This document shows positions 52,215 to 60,397 of a DNA stretch of 64,000 nt, one piece after another. Every line of letters starts with the position of its first letter. Position 1 is the first letter of the stretch. This DNA is from Azospirillum canadense (GTDB lineage: Bacteria; Pseudomonadota; Alphaproteobacteria; Azospirillales; Azospirillaceae): NCBI RefSeq assembly GCF_025961225.1, contig NZ_JAOQNG010000007.1, positions 694,501-758,500 on the forward strand. The letters run 5' to 3'. Below the pieces are notes generated by a model that saw only the letters and a program-made list of their open reading frames with translations, was not told where the DNA came from and searched no databases. The position numbers and the translations under genes are program-made.

Positions 52215-52865
52215 ATGGAAACACTCCGCTTTATCGGCGACAACGCCAGCCTGATCCTGTACCTGACCGTCCAGCACATCTCCATCGTCGGCGTCGCCGT
52301 CGGGCTGGCGATCCTGACCGGCGTCCCCATCGGCATCGCCATCACGCAGAACCGGCGGGTGGCCGACGCGGTGCTCTACGTCGCCGCGATCATCATGACG
52401 ATCCCGTCGGTGGCGCTGTTCGGCATCCTGATGCCGGTCCTGTCGCTGACCGGCCACGGCATCGGCTACCTGCCCGCGGTGATCGCGGTGCTGCTGTACT
52501 CGCAGCTGCCGATCATCCGGAACACCTACACCGCCATCACCAACGTGGACCCGGCCCTGCGCGAAGCGGCCCGCGGCATGGGAATGCGGCCCTGGCAGCG
52601 CCTGTGGCGGGTCGAGATCCCGCTGGCGGTGCCGGTCATCATGGCCGGCGTGCGGGTGGCCGTCGTCATCAACATCGGCATCACCGCCATCGCCGCCTAC
52701 ATCGGCGCGGGCGGCCTGGGCACGCTGATCAGCCGCGGCATCTCCCAGACGGACCAGCGGCAGCTGGTCGCCGGGGCGCTGGCGGTCAGCCTGCTCGCCA
52801 TCGTGGCCGACTACGCGCTTCTGTGGACGCAGCGCCGCCTGACGCCGGCCGGCGTCCGCGCCTGA
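52215..52865 (+). CDS. Osmoprotectant-type (OpuB/YehY-like) ABC permease
   Basis: A 216-residue permease with GGGAGGGAG before the ATG. About five or six membrane helices. The BPD_transp_1 loop reads NVDPALREAARGMGMRPWQR, LWRVEIPLAVPVIMAGVRVA, and the N-terminal block has VQHISIVGVAVGLAILTGVP. This pattern is typical of OpuBB/OpuCB-type permeases for glycine betaine, choline or carnitine. It pairs with a second permease at 54120. Confidence 0.9.
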   Translation: METLRFIGDNASLILYLTVQHISIVGVAVGLAILTGVPIGIAITQNRRVADAVLYVAAIIMTIPSVALFGILMPVLSLTGHGIGYLPAVIAVLLYSQLPIIRNTYTAITNVDPALREAARGMGMRPWQRLWRVEIPLAVPVIMAGVRVAVVINIGITAIAAYIGAGGLGTLISRGISQTDQRQLVAGALAVSLLAIVADYALLWTQRRLTPAGVRA

Positions 52866-52932
52866 CCGTGCGCTTTTTCCGGGCGCGCTTTTCCTGATTG
52901 CCCGCTTCTGACGGGAAGGGACCAGAAGAACC

Positions 52933-54123
52933 ATGATCACGCTCGACAACCTGACCAAGATCTTCAACACCAGCATGGGTCCCGTCACGGCGGCCGACCG
53001 TGTCTGCATGGAGGTCGCCGAGGGCGAGGTGTGCGTGCTGCTCGGCCCGTCCGGCTGCGGCAAGACCACCACCCTGAAGATGGTCAACCGCCTGATCGAG
53101 AAGACGTCCGGCAAGATCCTCGTCGGCGGCCGGGACACCGACACCATCGACGCGGTGGAGCTGCGGCGCACGATGGGCTACGTCATCCAGCAGATCGGCC
53201 TGTTCCCCAACATGACGGTTGAGGAGAACATCGGCGTCGTCCCCCGCATGCTGGGGTGGGACAGCCAGCGCATCCGCAAGCGCGCGGTCGAGTTGCTGGA
53301 GATGATGGCGCTGAGCCCGGCCGTGTTCCTGCGCCGCTACCCCCGCGAGCTGTCGGGCGGCCAGCAGCAGCGCGTCGGCGTGGCACGCGCGCTGGCCGCC
53401 GACCCGCCGGTGCTGATCATGGACGAGCCCTTCGGCGCCATCGACCCGATCAACCGCGAGGTCATCCAGGACGAGTTCCTGAAGATGCAGCAGACGCTGC
53501 GCAAGACGATCCTGTTCGTCAGCCACGACATCGACGAGGCGGTGAAGATGGCCGACAAGATCGCCATCTTCCGCGGCGGCAAGCTGGAGCAGTTCGACAG
53601 CCCGGACAACGTCCTGGCCCATCCGGCCAACAGCTTCATCGCCGATTTCGTCGGCGGCGACCGTACGCTGAAGCGCCTGCGCCTGCTGAAGGTGCGCGAC
53701 GTGCTGAACGCCGACTCCCCCTCCGTCCGCGCCGACGAATCCCTGGACATCGCGGTCCGCCGCATGCACGAGCACGACCAGGGCCACATCGTCGTCACCG
53801 ACCAGGACGGCCGCCCCACCGGCTGCGTGTTGCTGGCCGATGCGGTGGGCCGTCACGGGGCCGCGGGCGACCACGCGCGGGCCCTCCCCTCCCCCGTCCG
53901 GCTGGACGCCGACCTGCGCGGCGCGGTGTCGTCGATGTTCACCCACGACGCGGAGTGGCTGCCCTGCGTCGACGAGGCTGGCATCTTCCGGGGCCAGATC
54001 ACCCAGCGCGGCATCACCCACCGGCTGGGCGACACCTACCGCGCCGCTGCCCACGCCGCCGCCGTTCCGGCGGACGATGGCCGACCGGTTGCGCCCCAGC
54101 ATTTCCGGGGGGCCGCCGAATGA
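52933..54123 (+). CDS. Osmoprotectant-type ABC ATP-binding protein with CBS domains
   Basis: A 396-residue ATPase of the OpuA/OpuB/ProV type: GPSGCGKTTTLKMVNRL (Walker A), YVIQQIGLFPNMTVEENIGV, LSGGQQQRVGVARALA and VLIMDEPFGAIDPINR (Walker B), then VSHDIDEAVKMADKIAIF. Two CBS-like segments follow (about residues 250-375: HEHDQGHIVVTDQDGRPTGC, and the DEAGIFRGQITQRGI region). CBS pairs in OpuA sense ionic strength. Its stop overlaps the start of the next permease gene (ATGA). Confidence 0.92.
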   Translation: MITLDNLTKIFNTSMGPVTAADRVCMEVAEGEVCVLLGPSGCGKTTTLKMVNRLIEKTSGKILVGGRDTDTIDAVELRRTMGYVIQQIGLFPNMTVEENIGVVPRMLGWDSQRIRKRAVELLEMMALSPAVFLRRYPRELSGGQQQRVGVARALAADPPVLIMDEPFGAIDPINREVIQDEFLKMQQTLRKTILFVSHDIDEAVKMADKIAIFRGGKLEQFDSPDNVLAHPANSFIADFVGGDRTLKRLRLLKVRDVLNADSPSVRADESLDIAVRRMHEHDQGHIVVTDQDGRPTGCVLLADAVGRHGAAGDHARALPSPVRLDADLRGAVSSMFTHDAEWLPCVDEAGIFRGQITQRGITHRLGDTYRAAAHAAAVPADDGRPVAPQHFRGAAE

Positions 54124-54881
54124 AGACCGCCCTGGCCGCGCGCTATGTCCCGCGCTTCATCCCGCTGCCGCCGCTGCTGCCGGCGCTGGCCGCCGCCGCG
54201 CTGTTCGGGTTGGGCGTCCTGGTGCACGCCACCGGGCTGGTCGACGAGCTGGCGAGCCGCTGGGAGGACATCACCTTCCTGTCGCAGCAGCACATGGAAC
54301 TGGTCGCCATCTCCGGCGGGCTCGCCATCCTCTGCGGCGTGCCGTTCGGCATCCTGCTGACCCGCCCGGCGGTCCGGCGCATGGCGGAAAACGCCATGCA
54401 GGTGCTGAACATCGGCTCGACCATCCCGACGCTGGCCATCCTGGCGCTGTCGATGAGCGTGCTGGGCATCGGCGAGAGGCCCGCCATCTTCGCCCTGTGG
54501 GCCGCGACGCTGCTGCCCATCGTGCGCAACACCTACACCGGCATCCTGGAAGTGCCGCGCCACCTGATTGAGGCCGCAACCGGCATGGGCATGACGCCGC
54601 TCCAGATCCTGCTGCGGGTGGAGATCCCCAACGCCCTCTACGTCATGTTCGCCGGCATCCGCACGGCGCTGGCGGTGAACGTCGGCACGGTGCCGCTGGC
54701 CTTCCTGATCGGCGGCGGCGGCCTGGGCGAGCTGATCTTCACCGGAATCGATCTGAACGAGCCCGGCATGATGCTGTCCGGCGCCATTCCCACCGCGACC
54801 CTGGCCGTGCTGACCGACCTCGTGGTGGCCCTGGTGGCGCGCTTCGTCGTGTCCCGCGGCGTGATGCCGGGCGACCGGTAA
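54120..54881 (+). CDS. Osmoprotectant-type ABC permease (second subunit)
   Basis: A 253-residue membrane protein whose ATG overlaps the ATPase stop. It contains LSQQHMELVAISGGLAILCG, EVPRHLIEAATGMGMTPLQI, LLRVEIPNALYVMFAGIRTA and FLIGGGGLGELIFTGI, the usual permease signature. It is a second, divergent copy of the 52215 type, so the importer has two different permeases as in OpuB/OpuC and YehWXYZ systems. The longer upstream frame is antisense-like shadow of the ATPase and is rejected. Confidence 0.9.
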   Translation: MKTALAARYVPRFIPLPPLLPALAAAALFGLGVLVHATGLVDELASRWEDITFLSQQHMELVAISGGLAILCGVPFGILLTRPAVRRMAENAMQVLNIGSTIPTLAILALSMSVLGIGERPAIFALWAATLLPIVRNTYTGILEVPRHLIEAATGMGMTPLQILLRVEIPNALYVMFAGIRTALAVNVGTVPLAFLIGGGGLGELIFTGIDLNEPGMMLSGAIPTATLAVLTDLVVALVARFVVSRGVMPGDR

Positions 54882-54936
54882 CCGGCGCCATCAAGTTTGC
54901 TGCGATCATCAAGAAAAAACCTTACGGAGGAAACCC

Positions 54937-55830
54937 ATGCATCGTCGTGCCCTGTTCGGCCTCGCGGCCGGCGCCATCCTCGCAATGTCCGCCATCGGCT
55001 CTCCGGCCCAGGCCAAGACCATCGTCGTCGGTGGCAAGAACTTCACCGAGCAGCAGTTGATGGCGGAAATGACCGCCCAGCTTCTGCGCGCCCACGGCAT
55101 GGACATCGACAAGCGCGCCGGCATGGGCAGCTCCGTGCTGCGGCAGGCGCAGGAGAACGGGCAGGTCGACGTGTATTGGGAATACACGGGCACGTCGCTG
55201 ATCACCTACAACAAGATCAACGACCGCATGTCGCCCGAGCAGACCTATGACAAGGTCAAGGAATTGGACGGCAAGAAGGGCCTCGTCTGGCTGACCCCGT
55301 CGCACGCCAACAACACCTATGGGCTGGCAATGAACCGGGACGACGCGCAGAAGCGCGGCATCGTCACCATCAGCGACCTCGCCAAGGCCGTGAAGGGTGG
55401 CGAGAAGCTGACGCTGGCCTGCAACGCCGAGTTCGCCGAGCGGCCGGACGGCCTGAAGCCCCTTCAGGAGACCTACGGCTTCGAGTTCGGCCGGGCCAAC
55501 CTGAAGCGTATGGACACCGGCCTGACCTATCAGGCCCTGCAACAGCATCAGGTGGACGTCGCCCTGGTCTTCGCCACGGACGGCCGCATTCCCGCCTTCA
55601 ACTTCGTCGTGCTGAAGGACGACAAGGGCTATTTCCCGTCCTACGCGCTGACGCCGGTGGTCCGCAAGGACGCGCTGGACGCCGCGCCGAAGCTCGCCGA
55701 CCTGCTGAACGGGCTGGCGGCCAAGCTGGACGACAGCACCATGGCGAAGCTGAACGCCAGCATCGACGTCGACAAGAAGACGATCGAGGACGTGGCCGCG
55801 TCCTTCCTGAAGGACCAGAAGCTGATCTGA
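54937..55830 (+). CDS. Glycine betaine-type substrate-binding protein
   Basis: A 297-residue periplasmic protein with GGAGG before the ATG and a signal peptide (MHRRALFGLAAGAILAMSAI, cut after AQA). The mature part starts KTIVVGGKNFTEQQLMAEMT and has VLRQAQENGQVDVYWEYTGT and GLTYQALQQHQVDVALVFAT, typical of OpuAC/OsmF proteins that bind quaternary amines in an aromatic cage. Ligand identity is not evident. It follows the ABC genes by 55 bp and precedes the catabolic genes by 75 bp. Confidence 0.92.
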   Translation: MHRRALFGLAAGAILAMSAIGSPAQAKTIVVGGKNFTEQQLMAEMTAQLLRAHGMDIDKRAGMGSSVLRQAQENGQVDVYWEYTGTSLITYNKINDRMSPEQTYDKVKELDGKKGLVWLTPSHANNTYGLAMNRDDAQKRGIVTISDLAKAVKGGEKLTLACNAEFAERPDGLKPLQETYGFEFGRANLKRMDTGLTYQALQQHQVDVALVFATDGRIPAFNFVVLKDDKGYFPSYALTPVVRKDALDAAPKLADLLNGLAAKLDDSTMAKLNASIDVDKKTIEDVAASFLKDQKLI

Positions 55831-55905
55831 TCCCGGCGCGGGCCGGTCATTCCAGACCACCGGCGCCGGCCCGCCCCCTTTGCAAAAGCAACCAGACGGA
55901 CGGAC

Positions 55906-56796
55906 ATGCCCGATTCCAATCACGGACGGCTCCGGGTGGCGCTTGCCCAGGTCGAGACGATCTTCGCCGACCCCGCCTCCAACGTCCGCAAGCATCTCGA
56001 CTTCATCCGGCAGGCCCGCGCCGCGGGGGTGGATGTCCTGCTGTTTCCCGAACTGTCGCTCGCCGGGCATGGTGCGGGAACCGAAACCCTTGGCCTCGCC
56101 CTGCCCGCCAACGATCCGGTGATCGGCGAACTGGCCGACGCCAGCGGCCCGATGCGGACCGTGTTCGGCTTCATCGAGGAAGCGCCGGGCGCGCAGTTCC
56201 ACAACGCGGCGGCGGTGGTGCGGGACGGCCGGCTGGAGTTCCTGCACCGCAAGATCAACCTCGCCACCTATGGACGGCTGGAGGAGGGCAAGCACTACGC
56301 CGCGGGCGACCGGGTGGCCACCCTTTCCCTGGAGGGCCGCTGGCGGGCCGGTTTGCTGATCTGCGCCGACCTGTGGAACCCGCCGCTGGTCCACATCGCC
56401 GCGGCGCGCGGCGCCACCCTGATGCTGGCGCCGATCAGTTCCGCGGTGGAGGCGGTGGGGGCGGACTTCGACAACCCCGGCGGCTGGGAGGTCAACCTGC
56501 GCTTCCACGCCATGACCTACGGCCTGCCGGTGGCGATGGCGAACCGCGTCGGGCGGGAGGGGGATCTGACCTTCTGGGGCGGCTCCCGCATCCTCGACGC
56601 CTTCGGCCGCACGGTGGTCCAGGCGGAGGGGACGGGCGAACAGCTCGTCACCGGCACCGTCGATTACGCCGACGTGCGGCGCGCCCGCTATCTGCTGCCG
56701 ACCCTGCGCGACGCCAACCCGCGGCTGTTGCGCGACGAATTCGACCGCCTCGTCACCGGGGAACCGGCCTGGGGCAAGGCATCCTGGAGAGCCTGA
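55906..56796 (+). CDS. Nitrilase-superfamily amidohydrolase
   Basis: A 296-residue carbon-nitrogen hydrolase with Glu49 (LLFPELSLAG), Lys116 (LHRKINLATYG) and Cys153 (GLLICADLWNPP), the complete catalytic triad. Relatives hydrolyse amides, N-carbamoyl compounds or nitriles. The sequence WGGSRILDAFGRTVVQAEG is the usual late block. The stop overlaps the acyl-CoA dehydrogenase start (TGATG). In this operon it probably releases ammonia from an amide before CoA activation (inference). Confidence 0.87.
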   Translation: MPDSNHGRLRVALAQVETIFADPASNVRKHLDFIRQARAAGVDVLLFPELSLAGHGAGTETLGLALPANDPVIGELADASGPMRTVFGFIEEAPGAQFHNAAAVVRDGRLEFLHRKINLATYGRLEEGKHYAAGDRVATLSLEGRWRAGLLICADLWNPPLVHIAAARGATLMLAPISSAVEAVGADFDNPGGWEVNLRFHAMTYGLPVAMANRVGREGDLTFWGGSRILDAFGRTVVQAEGTGEQLVTGTVDYADVRRARYLLPTLRDANPRLLRDEFDRLVTGEPAWGKASWRA

Positions 56797-57998
56797 TGCG
56801 CGACTTCATCTTGAACGACACGGACCGGGCCTTCCGGACCGAACTGGCCGGCTTCCTGGAACGCGAGCTTCTGCCCCGCGCGCCGGCCATCGAGAACGAC
56901 GACGACTGGAACGCGGTCAAGGCCGTGGTCCGCGCGCTGGGCGAGGCCGGATACCTCAAGCTGATGTTCCCGGACCTCTACCGCGGCAGCCTGGCGATCT
57001 CCGGGGCAGCCCCCGGCCTGACCCACGCGACCATGCTGTCGGAGGAGGCGGCGGCCATCAACTACGCCTTCGAGACGACCATCGCGACGGCGCTGAGCTG
57101 CGCCTATCCCCTGCACCGCTACGCCACGCCGGAGATCCGCGGCCGCTACCTTCCCGGCATCGTGGAAGGGCGGGAGATCGGCGCCATCTGCGTGACCGAA
57201 CCCGGCGTCGGGTCCGACACGTCGGGCATGCGCACGCGCATCACCTTCGACGCCGCCCGGCGGGAATGGGTCATCAACGGCTTCAAACGCTACATCTCCA
57301 ACGCCTCGGTGGCGGACGTCTACATCGTCTACGGCATCACCGACCCGGATGTCCCGGCCGGCAAGGGGATGAGCGCGGTCGTCGTGCCCGCCGGCACGCC
57401 GGGCATGAGCTTCCCGCGCCGCTACACCTTCACCGGGCGACGCGGCTGCATCGTCGGCGAGGTGGAGTTCCGCGACTGCCGCATCCCCGCCGAAAACCTG
57501 CTGGGCGAGGAAAACGCAGCACTGCGCATCATGATCAGCATGTTCAACTTCGAGCGCGTGATCCTCGGCGGCTCGGGGCTGGGCGTGGCCCGCAGCGCCT
57601 TTGACATCGCCACGGCGCATGCGCAGACGCGCGAGGCGTTCGGCCAGAAGCTGGGCTGCAAGCAGCTGATCTGGGACAAGATCGCCGAGATGAGCTGGCG
57701 CATCGACGCGGCGGAGCTGATCACCTACCGCGCCGCCAAGCTGTACGACCAGGGCGTCGCCGGCAAGGCGCTGATGAAGCCCGCGGCGATGGCCAAGCTC
57801 GTCTCGACGGAAACGGCGACCTTCTGCGCCGACACCACCGTGCAGGTGCTGGGCGGCGACGGCATCACCAAGGAATACGGGCGGGCCGAGCAGATCTTCC
57901 GCGACGCCCGCGCCCTGCCCATCGTCGGCGGCACGACGGAGATGGCGAAGTACCTGATCGCCTCGGCCGACCTGCCGACGCTGAAACCGAACCTGTAG
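56796..57998 (+). CDS. Acyl-CoA dehydrogenase
   Basis: A 400-residue flavoprotein. Blocks: GAICVTEPGVGSDTSGMRTR (FAD/substrate region), REWVINGFKRYISNASVADV, REAFGQKLGCKQLIWDKIAE, VQVLGGDGITKEYGRAEQIF and ARALPIVGGTTEMAKYLI. The medium-chain catalytic Glu position (before GT) is Gly here, while Glu in FNFERVILGGSGLG is at the place used by isovaleryl-CoA and long-chain dehydrogenases, so it should still be active. It starts within the amidohydrolase stop codon and is followed after 31 bp by the acyl-CoA synthetase gene. Confidence 0.92.
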   Translation: MRDFILNDTDRAFRTELAGFLERELLPRAPAIENDDDWNAVKAVVRALGEAGYLKLMFPDLYRGSLAISGAAPGLTHATMLSEEAAAINYAFETTIATALSCAYPLHRYATPEIRGRYLPGIVEGREIGAICVTEPGVGSDTSGMRTRITFDAARREWVINGFKRYISNASVADVYIVYGITDPDVPAGKGMSAVVVPAGTPGMSFPRRYTFTGRRGCIVGEVEFRDCRIPAENLLGEENAALRIMISMFNFERVILGGSGLGVARSAFDIATAHAQTREAFGQKLGCKQLIWDKIAEMSWRIDAAELITYRAAKLYDQGVAGKALMKPAAMAKLVSTETATFCADTTVQVLGGDGITKEYGRAEQIFRDARALPIVGGTTEMAKYLIASADLPTLKPNL

Positions 57999-58029
57999 CC
58001 CCCAATTCGCAAGCTCGCGAGTCCGCACC

Positions 58030-59592
58030 ATGAACATCGCCTTCCTGCTCGTGCAGAGCACCGAGCGCTATCCGGACCACACGGCCCTGGTGTTCGAGAA
58101 CCGGCGCTGGACCTACGCGCAGTGGCTGGCGCGCATCAGCCGCTTCGCGCAGGCGCTGTCCGACCTGGGCGTGCGCCCACAGGACCGCGTTGCCTTCTAC
58201 GTCAGCACGTCGGAAGCGTCGGCGACGACCTATTTCGCCTGCCAGCTGCTGGGCGCCGTGGCGGTGCCCATGAACTTCCGCCTCGCCGCGGGGGAGGTCG
58301 CGCACATCCTTCAGGACTCCGGCGCCCGCGTGCTGGTCTATGGGCGCCAGCTGACCGACACGGCGTTGGCCGTGGCCGACCGGGTGCGCACGGTGCACAG
58401 CTGGATTTCCTGCGCCGACGACCCGGCCCAGGTGCCGCCGGGGCACCTGCATTTCGAGACGCTGGCGGAGCAGACCGCCGAACGGGCCGATCTGCGCCCG
58501 GACATCCGGCCGGAACACCTGTCGGCGCTGGTCTACACCTCCGGCACCACCGGGCGGCCCAAGGGGGTGATGCACAGCCACGGCAACGACGTGGCCATCG
58601 CCATGAACTGCGTCATGGAATACGGCCTCGGCCACCGCGACAAGGCCCTGCACATAGCACCGCTCTACCATGTCGGCGGCATGCAGGCTTACTTCATCCC
58701 GCACCTGATGGTGGGCGGCACGAACGTGGTGCTGGGCCGGTACGAGGCGCTGAAGACGCTGGAGGTGATCCAGAGCGAGGCGATCACCACCCTGTTCGCC
58801 GTGCCGACCCAGATCCAGGAAATGCTGTTCCACCCCCGTTTCGCCGAGTTCGACGTGCGCAGCCTGCGCATGATCACCACGGGCGGGGCGGCGATCTCCA
58901 AGGCCACCATGGCGCGCGTCGTCGCGGAGTTCTGCCCGAACATCTACAACGGCTACGGCATGACCGAGGCGAGCCTGACGCTGCTGCTCCAGCCGGAGGA
59001 TGCGTTGGCGCAGCTCGGTTCCTGCGGCAAACCGACGCTGATCACCACGGCGCGCATCATCCGCCATGAGCCGGACCGCGAGGCCGGGCCGGAGGACACC
59101 GTCGGCCCCGGCGAGATCGGCCAGCTGATCGTGCGCGGGCCGCAGATGACGTCCGGCTATTGGAACAACCCGGCGGAGACGGCGAAGAAGTTCAAGGGCG
59201 GCTGGCTGCACACCGGCGACCTGTTCAGCCGCAACGAGGCGGGCTTCTACAGCTTCCACGGCCGCGTGGACGACATGATCGTGTCGGGCGGCGAGAACAT
59301 CTACCCCCGCGAGGTGGAGGAAGTGCTCTACCGCTGCCCCGGTGTGCAGGAGGCCGCCGTCGTCGGCCTGCCCGACCCCAAATGGGGCAACGTGGTGACC
59401 GCCTTCGTGGTCAAGGGAGCGCCGGACCTGACCGCCGAGCGCATCGACGACCATTGCCGCGGCAGCGGCGACCTTGCCCACTACAAGCGCCCGAAGCGGG
59501 TCGTCTTCGTCGATGCCCTGCCGACCAACCCCAGCGGCAAGGTCCTGAAGCGCGACCTCGTCGCCCGCTACAGCACGTCGGAGGCCGCATAA
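58030..59592 (+). CDS. Class I adenylate-forming acyl-CoA synthetase
   Basis: A 520-residue protein with the AMP-binding motif LVYTSGTTGRPKGVMHSHGN, the A5 region NGYGMTEASLTLLL, the A7/A8 region WLHTGDLFSRNEAGFYSFHG and RVDDMIVSGGENIYPREVEE, and the C-terminal Lys in NPSGKVLKRDLVARY. It should activate a carboxylate to its CoA thioester, giving the substrate for the neighbouring dehydrogenase. The resemblance to FadD/CaiC-type enzymes is general, so chain length is not predicted. The stop is directly followed by the crotonase ATG. Confidence 0.92.
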   Translation: MNIAFLLVQSTERYPDHTALVFENRRWTYAQWLARISRFAQALSDLGVRPQDRVAFYVSTSEASATTYFACQLLGAVAVPMNFRLAAGEVAHILQDSGARVLVYGRQLTDTALAVADRVRTVHSWISCADDPAQVPPGHLHFETLAEQTAERADLRPDIRPEHLSALVYTSGTTGRPKGVMHSHGNDVAIAMNCVMEYGLGHRDKALHIAPLYHVGGMQAYFIPHLMVGGTNVVLGRYEALKTLEVIQSEAITTLFAVPTQIQEMLFHPRFAEFDVRSLRMITTGGAAISKATMARVVAEFCPNIYNGYGMTEASLTLLLQPEDALAQLGSCGKPTLITTARIIRHEPDREAGPEDTVGPGEIGQLIVRGPQMTSGYWNNPAETAKKFKGGWLHTGDLFSRNEAGFYSFHGRVDDMIVSGGENIYPREVEEVLYRCPGVQEAAVVGLPDPKWGNVVTAFVVKGAPDLTAERIDDHCRGSGDLAHYKRPKRVVFVDALPTNPSGKVLKRDLVARYSTSEAA

Positions 59593-60393
59593 ATGACCGA
59601 ACCCCTTCTTTTTGAGCAGGACGGCGCCGTCGTCACGCTGACCATCAACCGGCCGGAGGACCGCAACGCGCTGGCCGGCGACGATCTTTTCGCGGCGTTC
59701 GAGGAGGCCTGCACCCGCATCAACCGCGATATGTCCGTGCGGGCGGTGATCCTGACCGGTGCCGGCAAGGGCTTCTCGTCGGGCGGCAACGTCAAGCAGA
59801 TGCGCGACCGCGAGGGCATCTTCGCAGGGAGCGCCGGCGAGGTGCGCGCCAACTACCACCACGGCATCCAGCGCATCCCGCGCGCGCTGTGGGAACTGGA
59901 CGTGCCGACCATCGCCGCGGTGAACGGCCCGGCCATCGGGGCCGGCTGCGACCTGGCCTGCATGTGCGACATCCGCATCGCGTCGGAAACCGCGGTGTTC
60001 GCCGAGAGCTTCGTCAAGCTGGGCATCATCCCCGGCGACGGCGGCGCGTGGCTGCTGCCGCGGGTGGTCGGGCTGTCGCGCGCCTGCGAGATGGCCTTCA
60101 CCGGCGACGCCATCGACGCGCAGGCGGCGCTGTCCTACGGACTCGTCTCCCGCGTGGTGCCGGCCGGGGAACTGTTGCCGGCCGCCCGCGCGCTGGCCGC
60201 CCGCATCGCCGCCAACCCGCCGCAGGCCCTGCGCTGGACCAAGCGGCTGATCCGCGAGGGCATGAACACCACGCTGCCGGCGCTGCTGCAACTGTCCGCC
60301 GCGTTCCAGGACATGGCGCACCACACCGCCGACCACCGCGAGGCCATGGCGGCCTTCTTCGAGAAGCGCTCCCCCGAATTCCAGGGACGGTGA
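59593..60393 (+). CDS. Enoyl-CoA hydratase/isomerase-family (crotonase) protein
   Basis: A 266-residue crotonase with GKGFSSGGNVKQMRDREG (oxyanion hole region), NGPAIGAGCDLACMCDIRIA and FAESFVKLGIIPGDGGAWLL, PRVVGLSRACEMAFTGDAI. At the two catalytic Glu positions of classic enoyl-CoA hydratase it has Asp (GCDLA) and Phe (AESFVKLG), while PGDGG contributes another Asp. The reaction may therefore differ from simple water addition. The ATG follows the synthetase stop with no gap, and four bases separate its stop from the next gene. Confidence 0.88.
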   Translation: MTEPLLFEQDGAVVTLTINRPEDRNALAGDDLFAAFEEACTRINRDMSVRAVILTGAGKGFSSGGNVKQMRDREGIFAGSAGEVRANYHHGIQRIPRALWELDVPTIAAVNGPAIGAGCDLACMCDIRIASETAVFAESFVKLGIIPGDGGAWLLPRVVGLSRACEMAFTGDAIDAQAALSYGLVSRVVPAGELLPAARALAARIAANPPQALRWTKRLIREGMNTTLPALLQLSAAFQDMAHHTADHREAMAAFFEKRSPEFQGR

Positions 60394-60397
60394 CGTT

